Source of the DNA: an uncultured Lachnoclostridium sp. | GTDB taxonomy: Bacteria > Bacillota > Clostridia > Lachnospirales > Lachnospiraceae | DNA: 8,604 nucleotides | Direction of reading: 5' to 3' | NCBI GenBank assembly: GCA_902464595.1 | Contig: CABQJX010000117.1 | Location: 1 to 8,604 of the forward strand | Shown here: positions 1-6,063 of the stretch, piece after piece | Layout: every line of letters starts with the position of its first letter | Numbering within the stretch: position 1 is the first letter of the stretch | Notes under the pieces: model-generated | The model's input: only the letters and a program-made list of their open reading frames with translations | The model's database searches: none | What the model was told of the DNA's origin: nothing | Position numbers and translations under genes: made by a program

Positions 1-100
1 GGGTTAAAAGAGGGGGCCGCAAAGCGGGATTTCTATACCAGATATAGTATGGCAAACAACAAGCAAACCATTATATTTGGCGAAATTACCGCATTTTGCG

Positions 101-108
101 CCCCCCCC
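101..108. repeat. Run of eight C in the spacer after the reductase gene
   Basis: Eight consecutive C residues (G on the minus strand) lie about 50 bases past the stop of the minus-strand reductase gene. The surrounding 1-159 stretch has no convincing gene on either strand. The minus strand has small GC-rich inverted repeats (CCGC/GCGG at 17-27) but no proper U-tract next to them, so I cannot place a terminator for the left operon. Such a tract can slip in replication or sequencing, but nothing here shows that it controls a gene. Confidence 0.5.
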
Positions 109-159
109 AATGTACCTGTCACGGTTCAGATGTGCAGAATATGTATCGCATATGTCCGT

Positions 160-1308
160 TTACAGCATCTCGATAAATGCGGCCATACGGGTATTCAGCT
201 GGCCAATATCTGCCTGGGAATAATCGGTCTCCACAACGGTGTAGGGGATATGTTTTTTATCCTTTACCAGCCGGCGTACCAGAGAGGTTTCTACATTGTA
301 GGTATGGCATGCCTGAAGCACCAGATCTACCACGCCGTCTACATGGAAATCATCGATCAGCTTGTCTAACAGCTCCATGCGGCTGGGGTTGGGGCTCATG
401 CAGGAACAGCCGATTCCCAGATATTTTCTTGCCAGTGCGTCATATACGTCAGGGTTCTCCTCGTCAATGGGAGCCAGCGGCTTTAAGCCGGAACAGTTCT
501 CAAAGCATACGGCAACGCCTCCATTGTCCTCGATCGCTCTAACCACTTTTAAGGCAGCTCCGCCGGAAGGAGAGCCGGTTACAAGGATCCTGGGCCGTTT
601 TTCGATGTGTTTGCCAGCAGCATAGTCTGCCTCGATCTTATCTGTCACCTCATTGATCTCGTCGGCCAGGGTATCAATATTCAGCTTAAAACCAGTGCCG
701 TAGACGGTGGTCACAATGTCTAATCCCATAGCGGGGGCAGGATCATGGGCCATCACATACTGAAGTCGTGTCAATGCGGCATTGATGCGGTTGCGGTTGC
801 GGATCTCCTTTCGGATGGCATCCTCTGTGATGGTGCATCCGAATTTTTCCTCAAGGAATTCCTTGAAATGTATGATCTGGCGGCGGTACATCTGGATGCC
901 CTCCTCCGTCTGGCAGTTGGGAAGCTCAATGACATGGACTGGCTTAAAATCAGCCAGCATCTCAAACATTTTCTTTTTGCCGTCACAGGTGGTCTCGCCT
1001 ACGATCAGGTCAGAAAAATAGAAGAAGGGACATTTATCCGTACGTGCAAAGCCGTAGCTGGATTTGATCAAGGGACAGAGATTTCTGGGAAGCTCCTTTT
1101 CTGCATCCGGGATGGTTTCATCAGATACAGAGCACAGGCTGACCACAGCAGCTCCCATAGCCTGAGGGATCTCTCTTGGGAGAAAAGCGCAGAACACGCC
1201 GATCACAGGGGTTCCTGCCTCCTTTAGTTCTTTGATGGCAAGAAATGAATTCTTTCTCGCATCGGCAAATTCTTCAAAGATCTGAGGTAATTCTTTTTTT
1301 AGTTCCAT
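160..1308 (-). CDS. Double-cubane-cluster-type anaerobic reductase, 2-hydroxyacyl-CoA dehydratase superfamily (YjiM-like)
   Basis: A 382-residue protein of the HgdB/BcrC/FldC superfamily that needs an ATP-driven activator to deliver low-potential electrons to its iron-sulfur centre. It has 12 cysteines. The family-typical ones are C78 (NLCPLIKSSYG), C108 (GETTCDGKKK) and C334 (QACHTYNVE), with C40, C59, C93, C272, C301 and C303 also in YjiM-like positions. As I recall E. coli YjiM, the match runs from the N-terminus to the shared FIEML end, so this is a full-length one-gene reductase and not half of a two-subunit dehydratase. Characterised relatives (DCCP) bind an Fe8S9 double cubane and reduce small molecules such as acetylene; the natural substrate is unknown. 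The start follows the activator stop by 4 bases, and the AAGGAG site lies inside the activator's end. The cytosolic location and cluster type are family inference. Confidence 0.9.
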   Translation of the reverse strand: MELKKELPQIFEEFADARKNSFLAIKELKEAGTPVIGVFCAFLPREIPQAMGAAVVSLCSVSDETIPDAEKELPRNLCPLIKSSYGFARTDKCPFFYFSDLIVGETTCDGKKKMFEMLADFKPVHVIELPNCQTEEGIQMYRRQIIHFKEFLEEKFGCTITEDAIRKEIRNRNRINAALTRLQYVMAHDPAPAMGLDIVTTVYGTGFKLNIDTLADEINEVTDKIEADYAAGKHIEKRPRILVTGSPSGGAALKVVRAIEDNGGVAVCFENCSGLKPLAPIDEENPDVYDALARKYLGIGCSCMSPNPSRMELLDKLIDDFHVDGVVDLVLQACHTYNVETSLVRRLVKDKKHIPYTVVETDYSQADIGQLNTRMAAFIEML

Positions 1309-1312
1309 AGTG

Positions 1313-2083
1313 TTAGCTTCTCCTTCTGTTCAGTTTGTTGTATCCCAAAATGGCGGCTCCAATGGCTCCTGTATACTGGGACAGGGGATGGGTCGCGATA
1401 TGGGTAGTATTCATGTAATGCCCCAGAACATCACGCATGACCTCTGACTGTGCCAGCCCGCCGGAGAAAAAGATATTCGGTTTGGCAGGGGCCAGACGCT
1501 GGGCAAAAATGGCTGTTCTGCGGCAGATTGAATGGACGCAGCCCAGAACAATATCTCCCGGCGGGGTTTCCTGGGCCAGAAGCCCTACGATCTCACTCTC
1601 AGCAAAAACAGCGCACATGCTGTTGATGGCCACAGGATGGGCATTTTTTACAAATTCATCCAGATGAGAGATATGGCTGCCAACACGGCCCATGATCATT
1701 TCCATAAATCTTCCTGTACCGGCAGCGCATTTGTCATTCATCAGAAAATCTGTTACCTGCCCGTCGCGGTCCAGTGTGATGACCTTACAGTCCTGTCCGC
1801 CGATGTCGATGATCGTGTCGCAGCCTGGAGCCAGGTATGCGGCTCCTGCTCCGTGGCAGGTGATTTCTGTGATCTTAGCATCTGCTTCTTTTAAAAGCTC
1901 TCGTCCATATCCAGTGCTTACCACAAATCCAGTATCCTCCCGGTAAAGGCGGCGGTATACGTCCCTCAGGATTTCACCAGGCCTCATGGAGGTAGGGCTC
2001 ATATGACAGTCTATTACATTGCTGCCGTCAAATAGAACGCCCTTTGTCATGGTAGAACCGGAATCAAGTCCTAAACTAAACAT
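1313..2083 (-). CDS. Acyl-CoA dehydratase activase / DCCP reductase (YjiL-like, BadF/BadG/HgdC ATPase)
   Basis: A 256-residue ASKHA-fold ATPase, normal length for HgdC-type activators. The phosphate-binding motif is near the N-terminus (GLDSGSTMTKG, residues 5-15), the second nucleotide motif is DIGGQDCKVI (93-102), and FFSGGLAQS (205-213) is the adenosine-site motif. C119 (NDKCAAGTG) and C157 (SMCAVFAESE) are the expected ligands, so a homodimer would hold one 4Fe-4S cluster at its interface. In this family ATP binding and hydrolysis drive a single electron to very low potential and pass it to the partner encoded next, here the double-cubane-type reductase. It is the first gene of the pair, with GGGGAG at 2089-2094 as ribosome binding site and a promoter about 50-80 bases upstream. 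The partner assignment rests on the adjacency; the biochemical function of the pair in this organism is not known. Confidence 0.92.
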   Translation of the reverse strand: MFSLGLDSGSTMTKGVLFDGSNVIDCHMSPTSMRPGEILRDVYRRLYREDTGFVVSTGYGRELLKEADAKITEITCHGAGAAYLAPGCDTIIDIGGQDCKVITLDRDGQVTDFLMNDKCAAGTGRFMEMIMGRVGSHISHLDEFVKNAHPVAINSMCAVFAESEIVGLLAQETPPGDIVLGCVHSICRRTAIFAQRLAPAKPNIFFSGGLAQSEVMRDVLGHYMNTTHIATHPLSQYTGAIGAAILGYNKLNRRRS

Positions 2084-2133
2084 AATAACTCCCCATTTTC
2101 AGCGATTTCGCATTTTCCTATTCATTCTATTTA

Positions 2134-2162
2134 AGTATAAGGTTATGAAAAAAATAGTCCAA
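2134..2162 (-). promoter_or_regulatory. Predicted sigma-A-type promoter of the activator-reductase operon
   Basis: On the minus strand TTGGAC (2162-2157) is followed by a 17-base spacer and TATACT (2139-2134). Spacing is ideal and both boxes are close to consensus. Transcription would start near 2127, giving a leader of about 43 bases before the activator start codon at 2083. Confidence 0.6.
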
Positions 2163-2176
2163 TTGATATTATCAAT
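2162..2176. promoter_or_regulatory. Perfect dyad ATTGATA-T-TATCAAT, candidate operator or activator site
   Basis: Seven-base arms around one central base form an uninterrupted palindrome that abuts the -35 box of the activator-reductase promoter. Its centre (2169) is about 42 bases upstream of the predicted start at 2127, the usual place for a class II Crp/Fnr activator. The half-sites TTGAT and ATCAA equal those of the FNR consensus, but they are separated by 3 bases instead of 4. A lone TTGATA lies further upstream at 2193-2198. A repressor overlapping the -35 box is an equally possible reading. Confidence 0.45.
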
Positions 2177-2323
2177 AAAAAGGCAAAAGATATTGATAAA
2201 ACAAATACAAGCTCAGAGAAAAGCTATCTAAAACTACGCTAAATTATTTTAGCAGAATATAGCAGCACTGCGCTTGTCATTTTGCACAAAAGGAACACGC
2301 AGAATTTTTGGGAAAAATCACTT

Positions 2324-2353
2324 TTGAAAAATCGTGTCTGATTTTGGTATAAT
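2324..2353 (+). promoter_or_regulatory. Predicted promoter of the CarD operon
   Basis: TTGAAA (2324-2329), an 18-base spacer and a perfect TATAAT (2348-2353) preceded by TTGG. Transcription would begin near 2360, leaving a leader of about 38 bases with the AAAGGGGG ribosome binding site at 2384-2391, 6 bases before the ATG at 2398. Confidence 0.6.
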
Positions 2354-2397
2354 TATGATCAGCAAGTAACGTAATTTAAACAGAAAGGGGGAAGTTC

Positions 2398-2913
2398 ATG
2401 CCCGGAAAAAATGACTATGTAAACTACGGCAATCAGGGTATATGTAAAATTGAAGATATTCGTCCTATGAAATTCAGTTTTGATACCTGTGAACGGGAAT
2501 ATTACATTCTGAAGCCTGTTCATCAAGAAACTGCCTGTATCTTTGTACCTGCAGAAAACCAGAAATTGATTGAACAAATGCGCCCTATTCTTTCACCAGA
2601 GGATATAGACCAGACGATTTTAAGCGTCAAAAACCATACGATCTCTTGGATAAATGACAGAAAACAAAGGACGATCAAATTTCAAGATATTTTATCCCGG
2701 CGTGATGAATGTGAACTATTGCAGCTTGCAAGCTGCCTTTACTTAAAATCAAAGGATAATGAAAAAGGGCTTTGTTCCAGTGACGCACAAATACTGAAAA
2801 AAGTAGAAGCCATTATCGCACAAGAATTTTCATTTTCCCTTAATATCAGTGCCGAAGAAGTTGCTGCATATATCCGCCAAAAATTAGATATGCCAGAAAC
2901 AATCAAAGCATGA
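2398..2913 (+). CDS. CarD/CdnL-family transcriptional regulator
   Basis: A 171-residue protein with both parts of a CarD-type factor. The N-terminal RNA-polymerase-interacting domain (about residues 5-75) shows DYVNYGNQGICKIEDI, YYILKP and the RPILSPEDID segment. The helical C-terminal domain (about 80-165) starts with W84 in ISWINDRKQR, which lines up with the tryptophan that mycobacterial CarD wedges into the open DNA bubble, as I recall that sequence. Members bind the RNA polymerase beta subunit and change open-complex stability, so they act on many promoters and not on one operator. It has its own promoter and a strong ribosome binding site, overlaps the next gene by 4 bases, and runs opposite to both flanking operons. 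Base composition is low: the first 60 coding bases hold 20 G+C, against 34 of 60 in a sample of xdhB (5221-5280). The short, divergent sequence suggests an accessory paralogue and not the housekeeping copy. Confidence 0.88.
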   Translation: MPGKNDYVNYGNQGICKIEDIRPMKFSFDTCEREYYILKPVHQETACIFVPAENQKLIEQMRPILSPEDIDQTILSVKNHTISWINDRKQRTIKFQDILSRRDECELLQLASCLYLKSKDNEKGLCSSDAQILKKVEAIIAQEFSFSLNISAEEVAAYIRQKLDMPETIKA

Positions 2914-3131
2914 CATATCTGCAAACGATCCATTTTCAGCTAAAATATGACCTCGGTTATGCTGCTGCGGTAAAAGCCGTAAAAGACGAGCTGGAACACT
3001 ACAAAGTACAGCTTGAACGCAAGAACACAAAATTCCAGATTGTTGATGAAGCAGAGCAGCCCGATGGCTCTATCATCGTCCATATCAAAAAGCAGTACAA
3101 TAACCATAGCTGTGACGAATATATGAAATAA
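2910..3131 (+). CDS. Small protein of unknown function, coupled to CarD gene
   Basis: I do not recognise this 73-residue protein. Its ATG overlaps the CarD stop as ATGA and it has no ribosome binding site of its own, which points to translational coupling and a real gene. It is soluble with no signal peptide or membrane segment. Residues 8-38 (about QLKYDLGYAAAVK to LERKN) look like one charged amphipathic helix, and residues 40-63 look like beta strands ending in IIVHIKKQY. It ends shortly before a strong terminator. A partner or modulator of the CarD-like protein is a reasonable guess from the coupling alone. Composition matches the low-GC CarD gene, so the two probably arrived together. 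Confidence 0.7.
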   Translation: MTYLQTIHFQLKYDLGYAAAVKAVKDELEHYKVQLERKNTKFQIVDEAEQPDGSIIVHIKKQYNNHSCDEYMK

Positions 3132-3142
3132 GCACAGCTAAA

Positions 3143-3191
3143 TAAAAACGCTCCGGCGGGTTGGCAATACCATCCTGCTGGAGCATTTTTT
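3143..3191. terminator. Bidirectional rho-independent terminator between convergent operons
   Basis: Arms at 3150-3160 (GCTCCGGCGGG) and 3174-3184 pair over 11 bases with two G-U pairs, and the loop holds a further TGG/CCA pairing. Six T follow on the plus strand (3186-3191), which stops the CarD operon. On the minus strand the same hairpin is followed by CGTTTTTATT (from 3150 down to 3141), so it can also stop transcripts from the xdh-permease operon. Confidence 0.85.
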
Positions 3192-3287
3192 CTTGAAATC
3201 GAACGGAATGAGGGCTGCTCGTCTTTCTATTTGTGTGTTGCTTTACCGAACATGAGCATTAGCCCGCTGATTTTGTCCTTCTGTCTT
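3192..3287. other. Short gene-free tail after the permease
   Basis: About 96 bases separate the terminator from the permease stop. One minus-strand frame reads a short charged-then-hydrophobic peptide (KRQKDKISGLMLMFGKATHK, then stop at 3225-3227) that has no start codon or ribosome binding site of its own in place. It may be the worn end of another gene brought in with the low-GC block, but I cannot identify it. Confidence 0.25.
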
Positions 3288-4655
3288 TTACCTGCCGTCT
3301 GGATCATCCAATTTTTTTATATCCATATCCTTTGGAAGCAGAAGGCTTAAAACAATGGATACCACGAATACCACAGCCACCACGTTAGCGGAGAATACAG
3401 ACTGAACCAGCTGTGGGAAGATATTCCAGATCCCGATCTCGCTGGCAGTGGTAAAACCGATCCCGATGGCTAAGGACAGGGAGATAATGGTCACATTGCG
3501 CTGGGAAAATCCGCATTTGGAGATCATCTGTACGCCGGAAGTGAGGATAGAACCGAACATCATAATGGTACATCCGCCCAGGACACATTCCGGAAGGGAG
3601 GCAAAGAAGTTGCCCACCGGAGGAAGAAGTCCTGCTAAGATCATGCATAAGGCTCCTGTCATAATGGTAAAACGGTTGACCACCTTTGTCATTGCTACCA
3701 GCCCCACATTCTGGGAGAAGGAGGTGACAGGAGGACATCCAAAGAGTCCTGCGATACTGGAAGCGTAGCCGTCACAGGCTAAGGAGCCGGAGATCTCTTT
3801 TCCTGTGATCTCCCGGTTCAGGCCGCCGGATACCAGAGCGGAGGTGTCGCCGATGGTCTCAGCAGCTGACACAAGGAAGATGATGCAGGCGGAGATGATG
3901 GCTCCCGGATGAAATTCCGGCATAAAAGGAAGGATGTGTGGGAAAGAGATCACTCCTCCCGACAGGATTACGCTTAGATCCACCTTCCCGGCGAAAATAG
4001 AGATCACATACCCCACGATCAGGCCTGCCAGGACAGACAGCTGCTTTAAATATCCTCTTGCAAAAATATTCCACAGAAGGCAGGTTACCAGGGTAATGGT
4101 TCCGATGGCCAGGTTTTCCGCTGAACCGAAATCCTCGGCATAGCCGCCGCCGAAGGAGCGGGCGCCTACGGTAAAAAGGGAGAATCCGATGGCTGTTACC
4201 ACGGATGCCGCTACCACGGGAGTGATGATCTTTCTCCAGTATTTAGCCAATAGTCCTAATGTTCCCTCGAAAAGGCCGCCTACGAGAACAGCTCCGATCA
4301 CAGCCGGATAGCCGTAGTTGGCAGACACGGTGCTGAGAACCGTGACAAAGGTAAAGCTGACGCCCATGACGATGGGAAGCTTAGAGCCGATCCTCCACAG
4401 AGGATACAGCTGGATCAGGGTAGCGATACCGGCCACGAACATGGCATTCTGCAAAAGAATAGCGATCTGGGCCTGGCTTAAAGCGGGCTTTGCAGCCCCT
4501 GCAATGATGGTAATGGGAGCCAGGTTTGATACGAACATGGCCAGTATGTGCTGGAGGCCAAAGGGAATGGCCTTCCCCACAGGAACCCTTCCCTCCAGCT
4601 GATAGATATTGTTAATGCTGCAGCTTTGGCTGCTGTGTGTGTTTGTAACCCCCAT
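3288..4655 (-). CDS. NCS2-family purine permease (uracil-xanthine permease type)
   Basis: A 455-residue inner-membrane nucleobase:cation symporter with many hydrophobic segments, normal for the NCS2/NAT family and its 14-helix fold. Family landmarks are the QH pair in the first membrane helix (GLQHILAMF, residues 33-41), the acidic ETIGD segment (266-270) that forms part of the substrate site in XanQ-type carriers, and the signature helix SQNVGLVAMTKVVNR (314-328), which fits the N-x-G-x4-T pattern. Being last in the xdh operon, it most likely imports xanthine, urate or a related purine for the hydroxylase; which one cannot be read from the sequence. It starts 14 bases after xdhC, and its ribosome binding site AAGGGGG (4665-4671) overlaps the xdhC stop. 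The gene is intact, though the first gene of the operon is not. Confidence 0.92.
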   Translation of the reverse strand: MGVTNTHSSQSCSINNIYQLEGRVPVGKAIPFGLQHILAMFVSNLAPITIIAGAAKPALSQAQIAILLQNAMFVAGIATLIQLYPLWRIGSKLPIVMGVSFTFVTVLSTVSANYGYPAVIGAVLVGGLFEGTLGLLAKYWRKIITPVVAASVVTAIGFSLFTVGARSFGGGYAEDFGSAENLAIGTITLVTCLLWNIFARGYLKQLSVLAGLIVGYVISIFAGKVDLSVILSGGVISFPHILPFMPEFHPGAIISACIIFLVSAAETIGDTSALVSGGLNREITGKEISGSLACDGYASSIAGLFGCPPVTSFSQNVGLVAMTKVVNRFTIMTGALCMILAGLLPPVGNFFASLPECVLGGCTIMMFGSILTSGVQMISKCGFSQRNVTIISLSLAIGIGFTTASEIGIWNIFPQLVQSVFSANVVAVVFVVSIVLSLLLPKDMDIKKLDDPDGR

Positions 4656-4669
4656 GAACGGATACCCCC

Positions 4670-5170
4670 TTACTGTTTTTCTTCGTCCCTGTGACTGGTT
4701 CGGTATACTTCCTCCACGATACGCTCCATGGCGTTTAGGATGTTTTCATAGCCGGTACAGCGGCACAGATGACCGGAGATCAGCTTCTTTAATTCTTCAC
4801 GGTTGTATTTTTTGCCGGTTCCCACGATCTCCACAGCGCTCATGATCAGGCCAGGGGTACAGAAACCGCACTGTACAGCCGCCTCCTCGATAAATGCCTT
4901 CTGGATGGGGGAAAGCTCGCCGTTCGGTCCCTTTAAGCCCTCAACGGTCATTACGCTTTTTCCATCTGCCCACATGGTCAGATAGATACAGCTGTCGATG
5001 GCCTCCCCGTTGACCAGAACTGTACAGGCGCCGCATTCGCCTACTTCACAGCCCTTCTTTACCGATGTGAGTCCCAGGCGCTGGCGAAGGGTATCCAATA
5101 GGGATTCCCTCTCGTCTACAGCCAGCTCCACTTCTTTATCATTTACTTTCATGTGTACGATTTTAAGCAT
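4670..5170 (-). CDS. xdhC: Xanthine dehydrogenase-type 2Fe-2S subunit
   Basis: A 166-residue small subunit of a molybdenum hydroxylase that carries two 2Fe-2S clusters between the molybdopterin and FAD subunits. The N-terminal plant-ferredoxin-like domain has C41, C46, C49 and C61 (GCEVGECGACTVLVNG, then SCIYL). The C-terminal helical domain has C101, C104, C136 and C138 (QCGFCTPG and HLCRCTGYENI). All eight ligands are present. I chose the ATG at 5170, not the upstream in-frame one at 5230: the protein then begins with the usual beta strand (MLKIVHMKVNDKE) and GGAGGTG sits 6 bases upstream. It overlaps the end of the FAD-subunit gene by 8 bases, so the two are translationally coupled. The symbol follows E. 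coli usage; elsewhere xdhC names an unrelated maturation chaperone. Confidence 0.94.
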   Translation of the reverse strand: MLKIVHMKVNDKEVELAVDERESLLDTLRQRLGLTSVKKGCEVGECGACTVLVNGEAIDSCIYLTMWADGKSVMTVEGLKGPNGELSPIQKAFIEEAAVQCGFCTPGLIMSAVEIVGTGKKYNREELKKLISGHLCRCTGYENILNAMERIVEEVYRTSHRDEEKQ

Positions 5171-6053
5171 TGATGACACCTCCGGCTTTTTTGATTGCTT
5201 CGCATAATGCGCGTTTTGCCAGCTCCTCAATGAGCTGGAGACGGAACTCCTTGGAAGCTCTCCAGGAGGAGCGGGGATTTACCTCGTCAAGGGCGGCCTT
5301 TGCAAAGGCCTGGATTGCCCCTTCATCAGCTGTCTCACAGCCCTTTAACAATTCCTCGGCCTTCCGGCAGCGCAGGGGAGTAGGGCCTGCTACGCCGTAT
5401 CCCAGACGCACTTCCTCAAAACGCTTTCTGTCCGGGTCAAGCTTTACTCTCACAGCACAGCCCAGAGTGGCGATCTCCATGGATTTGCGCTTGCCGTATT
5501 TGGCATAGTGGCCGTGCCAGCCTTCAAAATTTTCTTTCCTGATAACGAAGCCGGTGCACACCTCGCAGCGGTCACGGACTGTCCGGCCAGGGCCGGTATA
5601 AAATTCACAGATGGGGACGGTGCGCTTTCCCTCCGGCCCCTCTAACAGAACCAGGGCTTCCAGAGTCCACATGGTGGAAGCAGAGTCGGCCGAGGTAGCG
5701 CCGTTGCAGATATTTCCTCCGATGGTTCCTGTATTACGGATCTGAGGGCCTCCTACTGTATCAACGGCTTCCCCAAGCATGGGGATGTACTTCTGGATCA
5801 GGGGATCGTTGGTAATGTGGGAAAAAGCAGTTCCTGCCCCGATCCACAGATCTCCGTTGTCCAGCTGTTTTACGCCCTTTAATTCTTCGAGATTGTGGAT
5901 GGATACCACGGATTTTCCCGCATCCTTTCCCTCGCGGACACGGATGAGCACATCGGTTCCTCCGCTTATGATCTGCGCATTGGGATCTTCCTTCAGGGCT
6001 CTTATGGCGTCTGCCACGTCCTTTGCCTCATAAAATGACTTAATATCAAACAT
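5163..6053 (-). CDS. xdhB: Xanthine dehydrogenase-type FAD-binding subunit
   Basis: A 296-residue subunit, close to the roughly 290 residues usual for separate FAD subunits. It binds FAD with SGGTDVLIRVREG (residues 30-42) and GGPQIRNTGTIGGN (101-114), typical of the PCMH/VAO flavin fold. The C-terminal CO-dehydrogenase flavoprotein domain begins near YAKYGKRKSMEIA (183-195). It moves electrons between the 2Fe-2S clusters and the outside acceptor (NAD or ferredoxin, not decidable here). A CxxC pair (C163, C166) lies just before the C-terminal domain; its role is unknown and I see no sign of the 4Fe-4S insert found in some related reductases. It follows xdhA by 9 bases, with AAGGAG overlapping the xdhA stop, and overlaps xdhC. 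Confidence 0.94.
   Translation of the reverse strand: MFDIKSFYEAKDVADAIRALKEDPNAQIISGGTDVLIRVREGKDAGKSVVSIHNLEELKGVKQLDNGDLWIGAGTAFSHITNDPLIQKYIPMLGEAVDTVGGPQIRNTGTIGGNICNGATSADSASTMWTLEALVLLEGPEGKRTVPICEFYTGPGRTVRDRCEVCTGFVIRKENFEGWHGHYAKYGKRKSMEIATLGCAVRVKLDPDRKRFEEVRLGYGVAGPTPLRCRKAEELLKGCETADEGAIQAFAKAALDEVNPRSSWRASKEFRLQLIEELAKRALCEAIKKAGGVINA
5177..5183 (-). promoter_or_regulatory. Ribosome binding site that fixes the xdhC start
   Basis: GGAGGTG on the minus strand, 6 bases before the ATG at 5170 and inside the last codons of xdhB. The alternative start at 5230 has no comparable site, so the shorter protein is preferred. Confidence 0.7.
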
Positions 6054-6063
6054 AACCTTCTCC

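Larger units (their letters stand above)
2084..2397. other. Divergent intergenic region between the reductase operon and the CarD operon
   Basis: This AT-rich 314-base spacer contains no credible gene. It holds back-to-back promoters for the minus-strand activator operon and the plus-strand CarD operon, plus a TTGATA/TATCAA dyad at 2162-2176, a further TTGATA half-site at 2193-2198, and a small hairpin (GCTAAA-TTAT-TTTAGC) at 2238-2253 between the two promoters. The two predicted transcription starts are roughly 230 bases apart, so each side could be controlled separately. Confidence 0.6.

Noticed and set aside
7..27. Possible terminator for the left operon on the minus strand
   Set aside because: The stem is only 4 bp and the T-run is separated from it by six other bases.
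49..369. Plus-strand open frame of 106 residues
   Set aside because: Most of it lies antisense to the conserved end of the reductase gene, it lacks a ribosome binding site, and the translation resembles no protein family.
745..1227. Plus-strand open frame of 160 residues
   Set aside because: It is the antisense shadow of the reductase coding sequence, whose cysteine motifs are clearly in the minus-strand frame.
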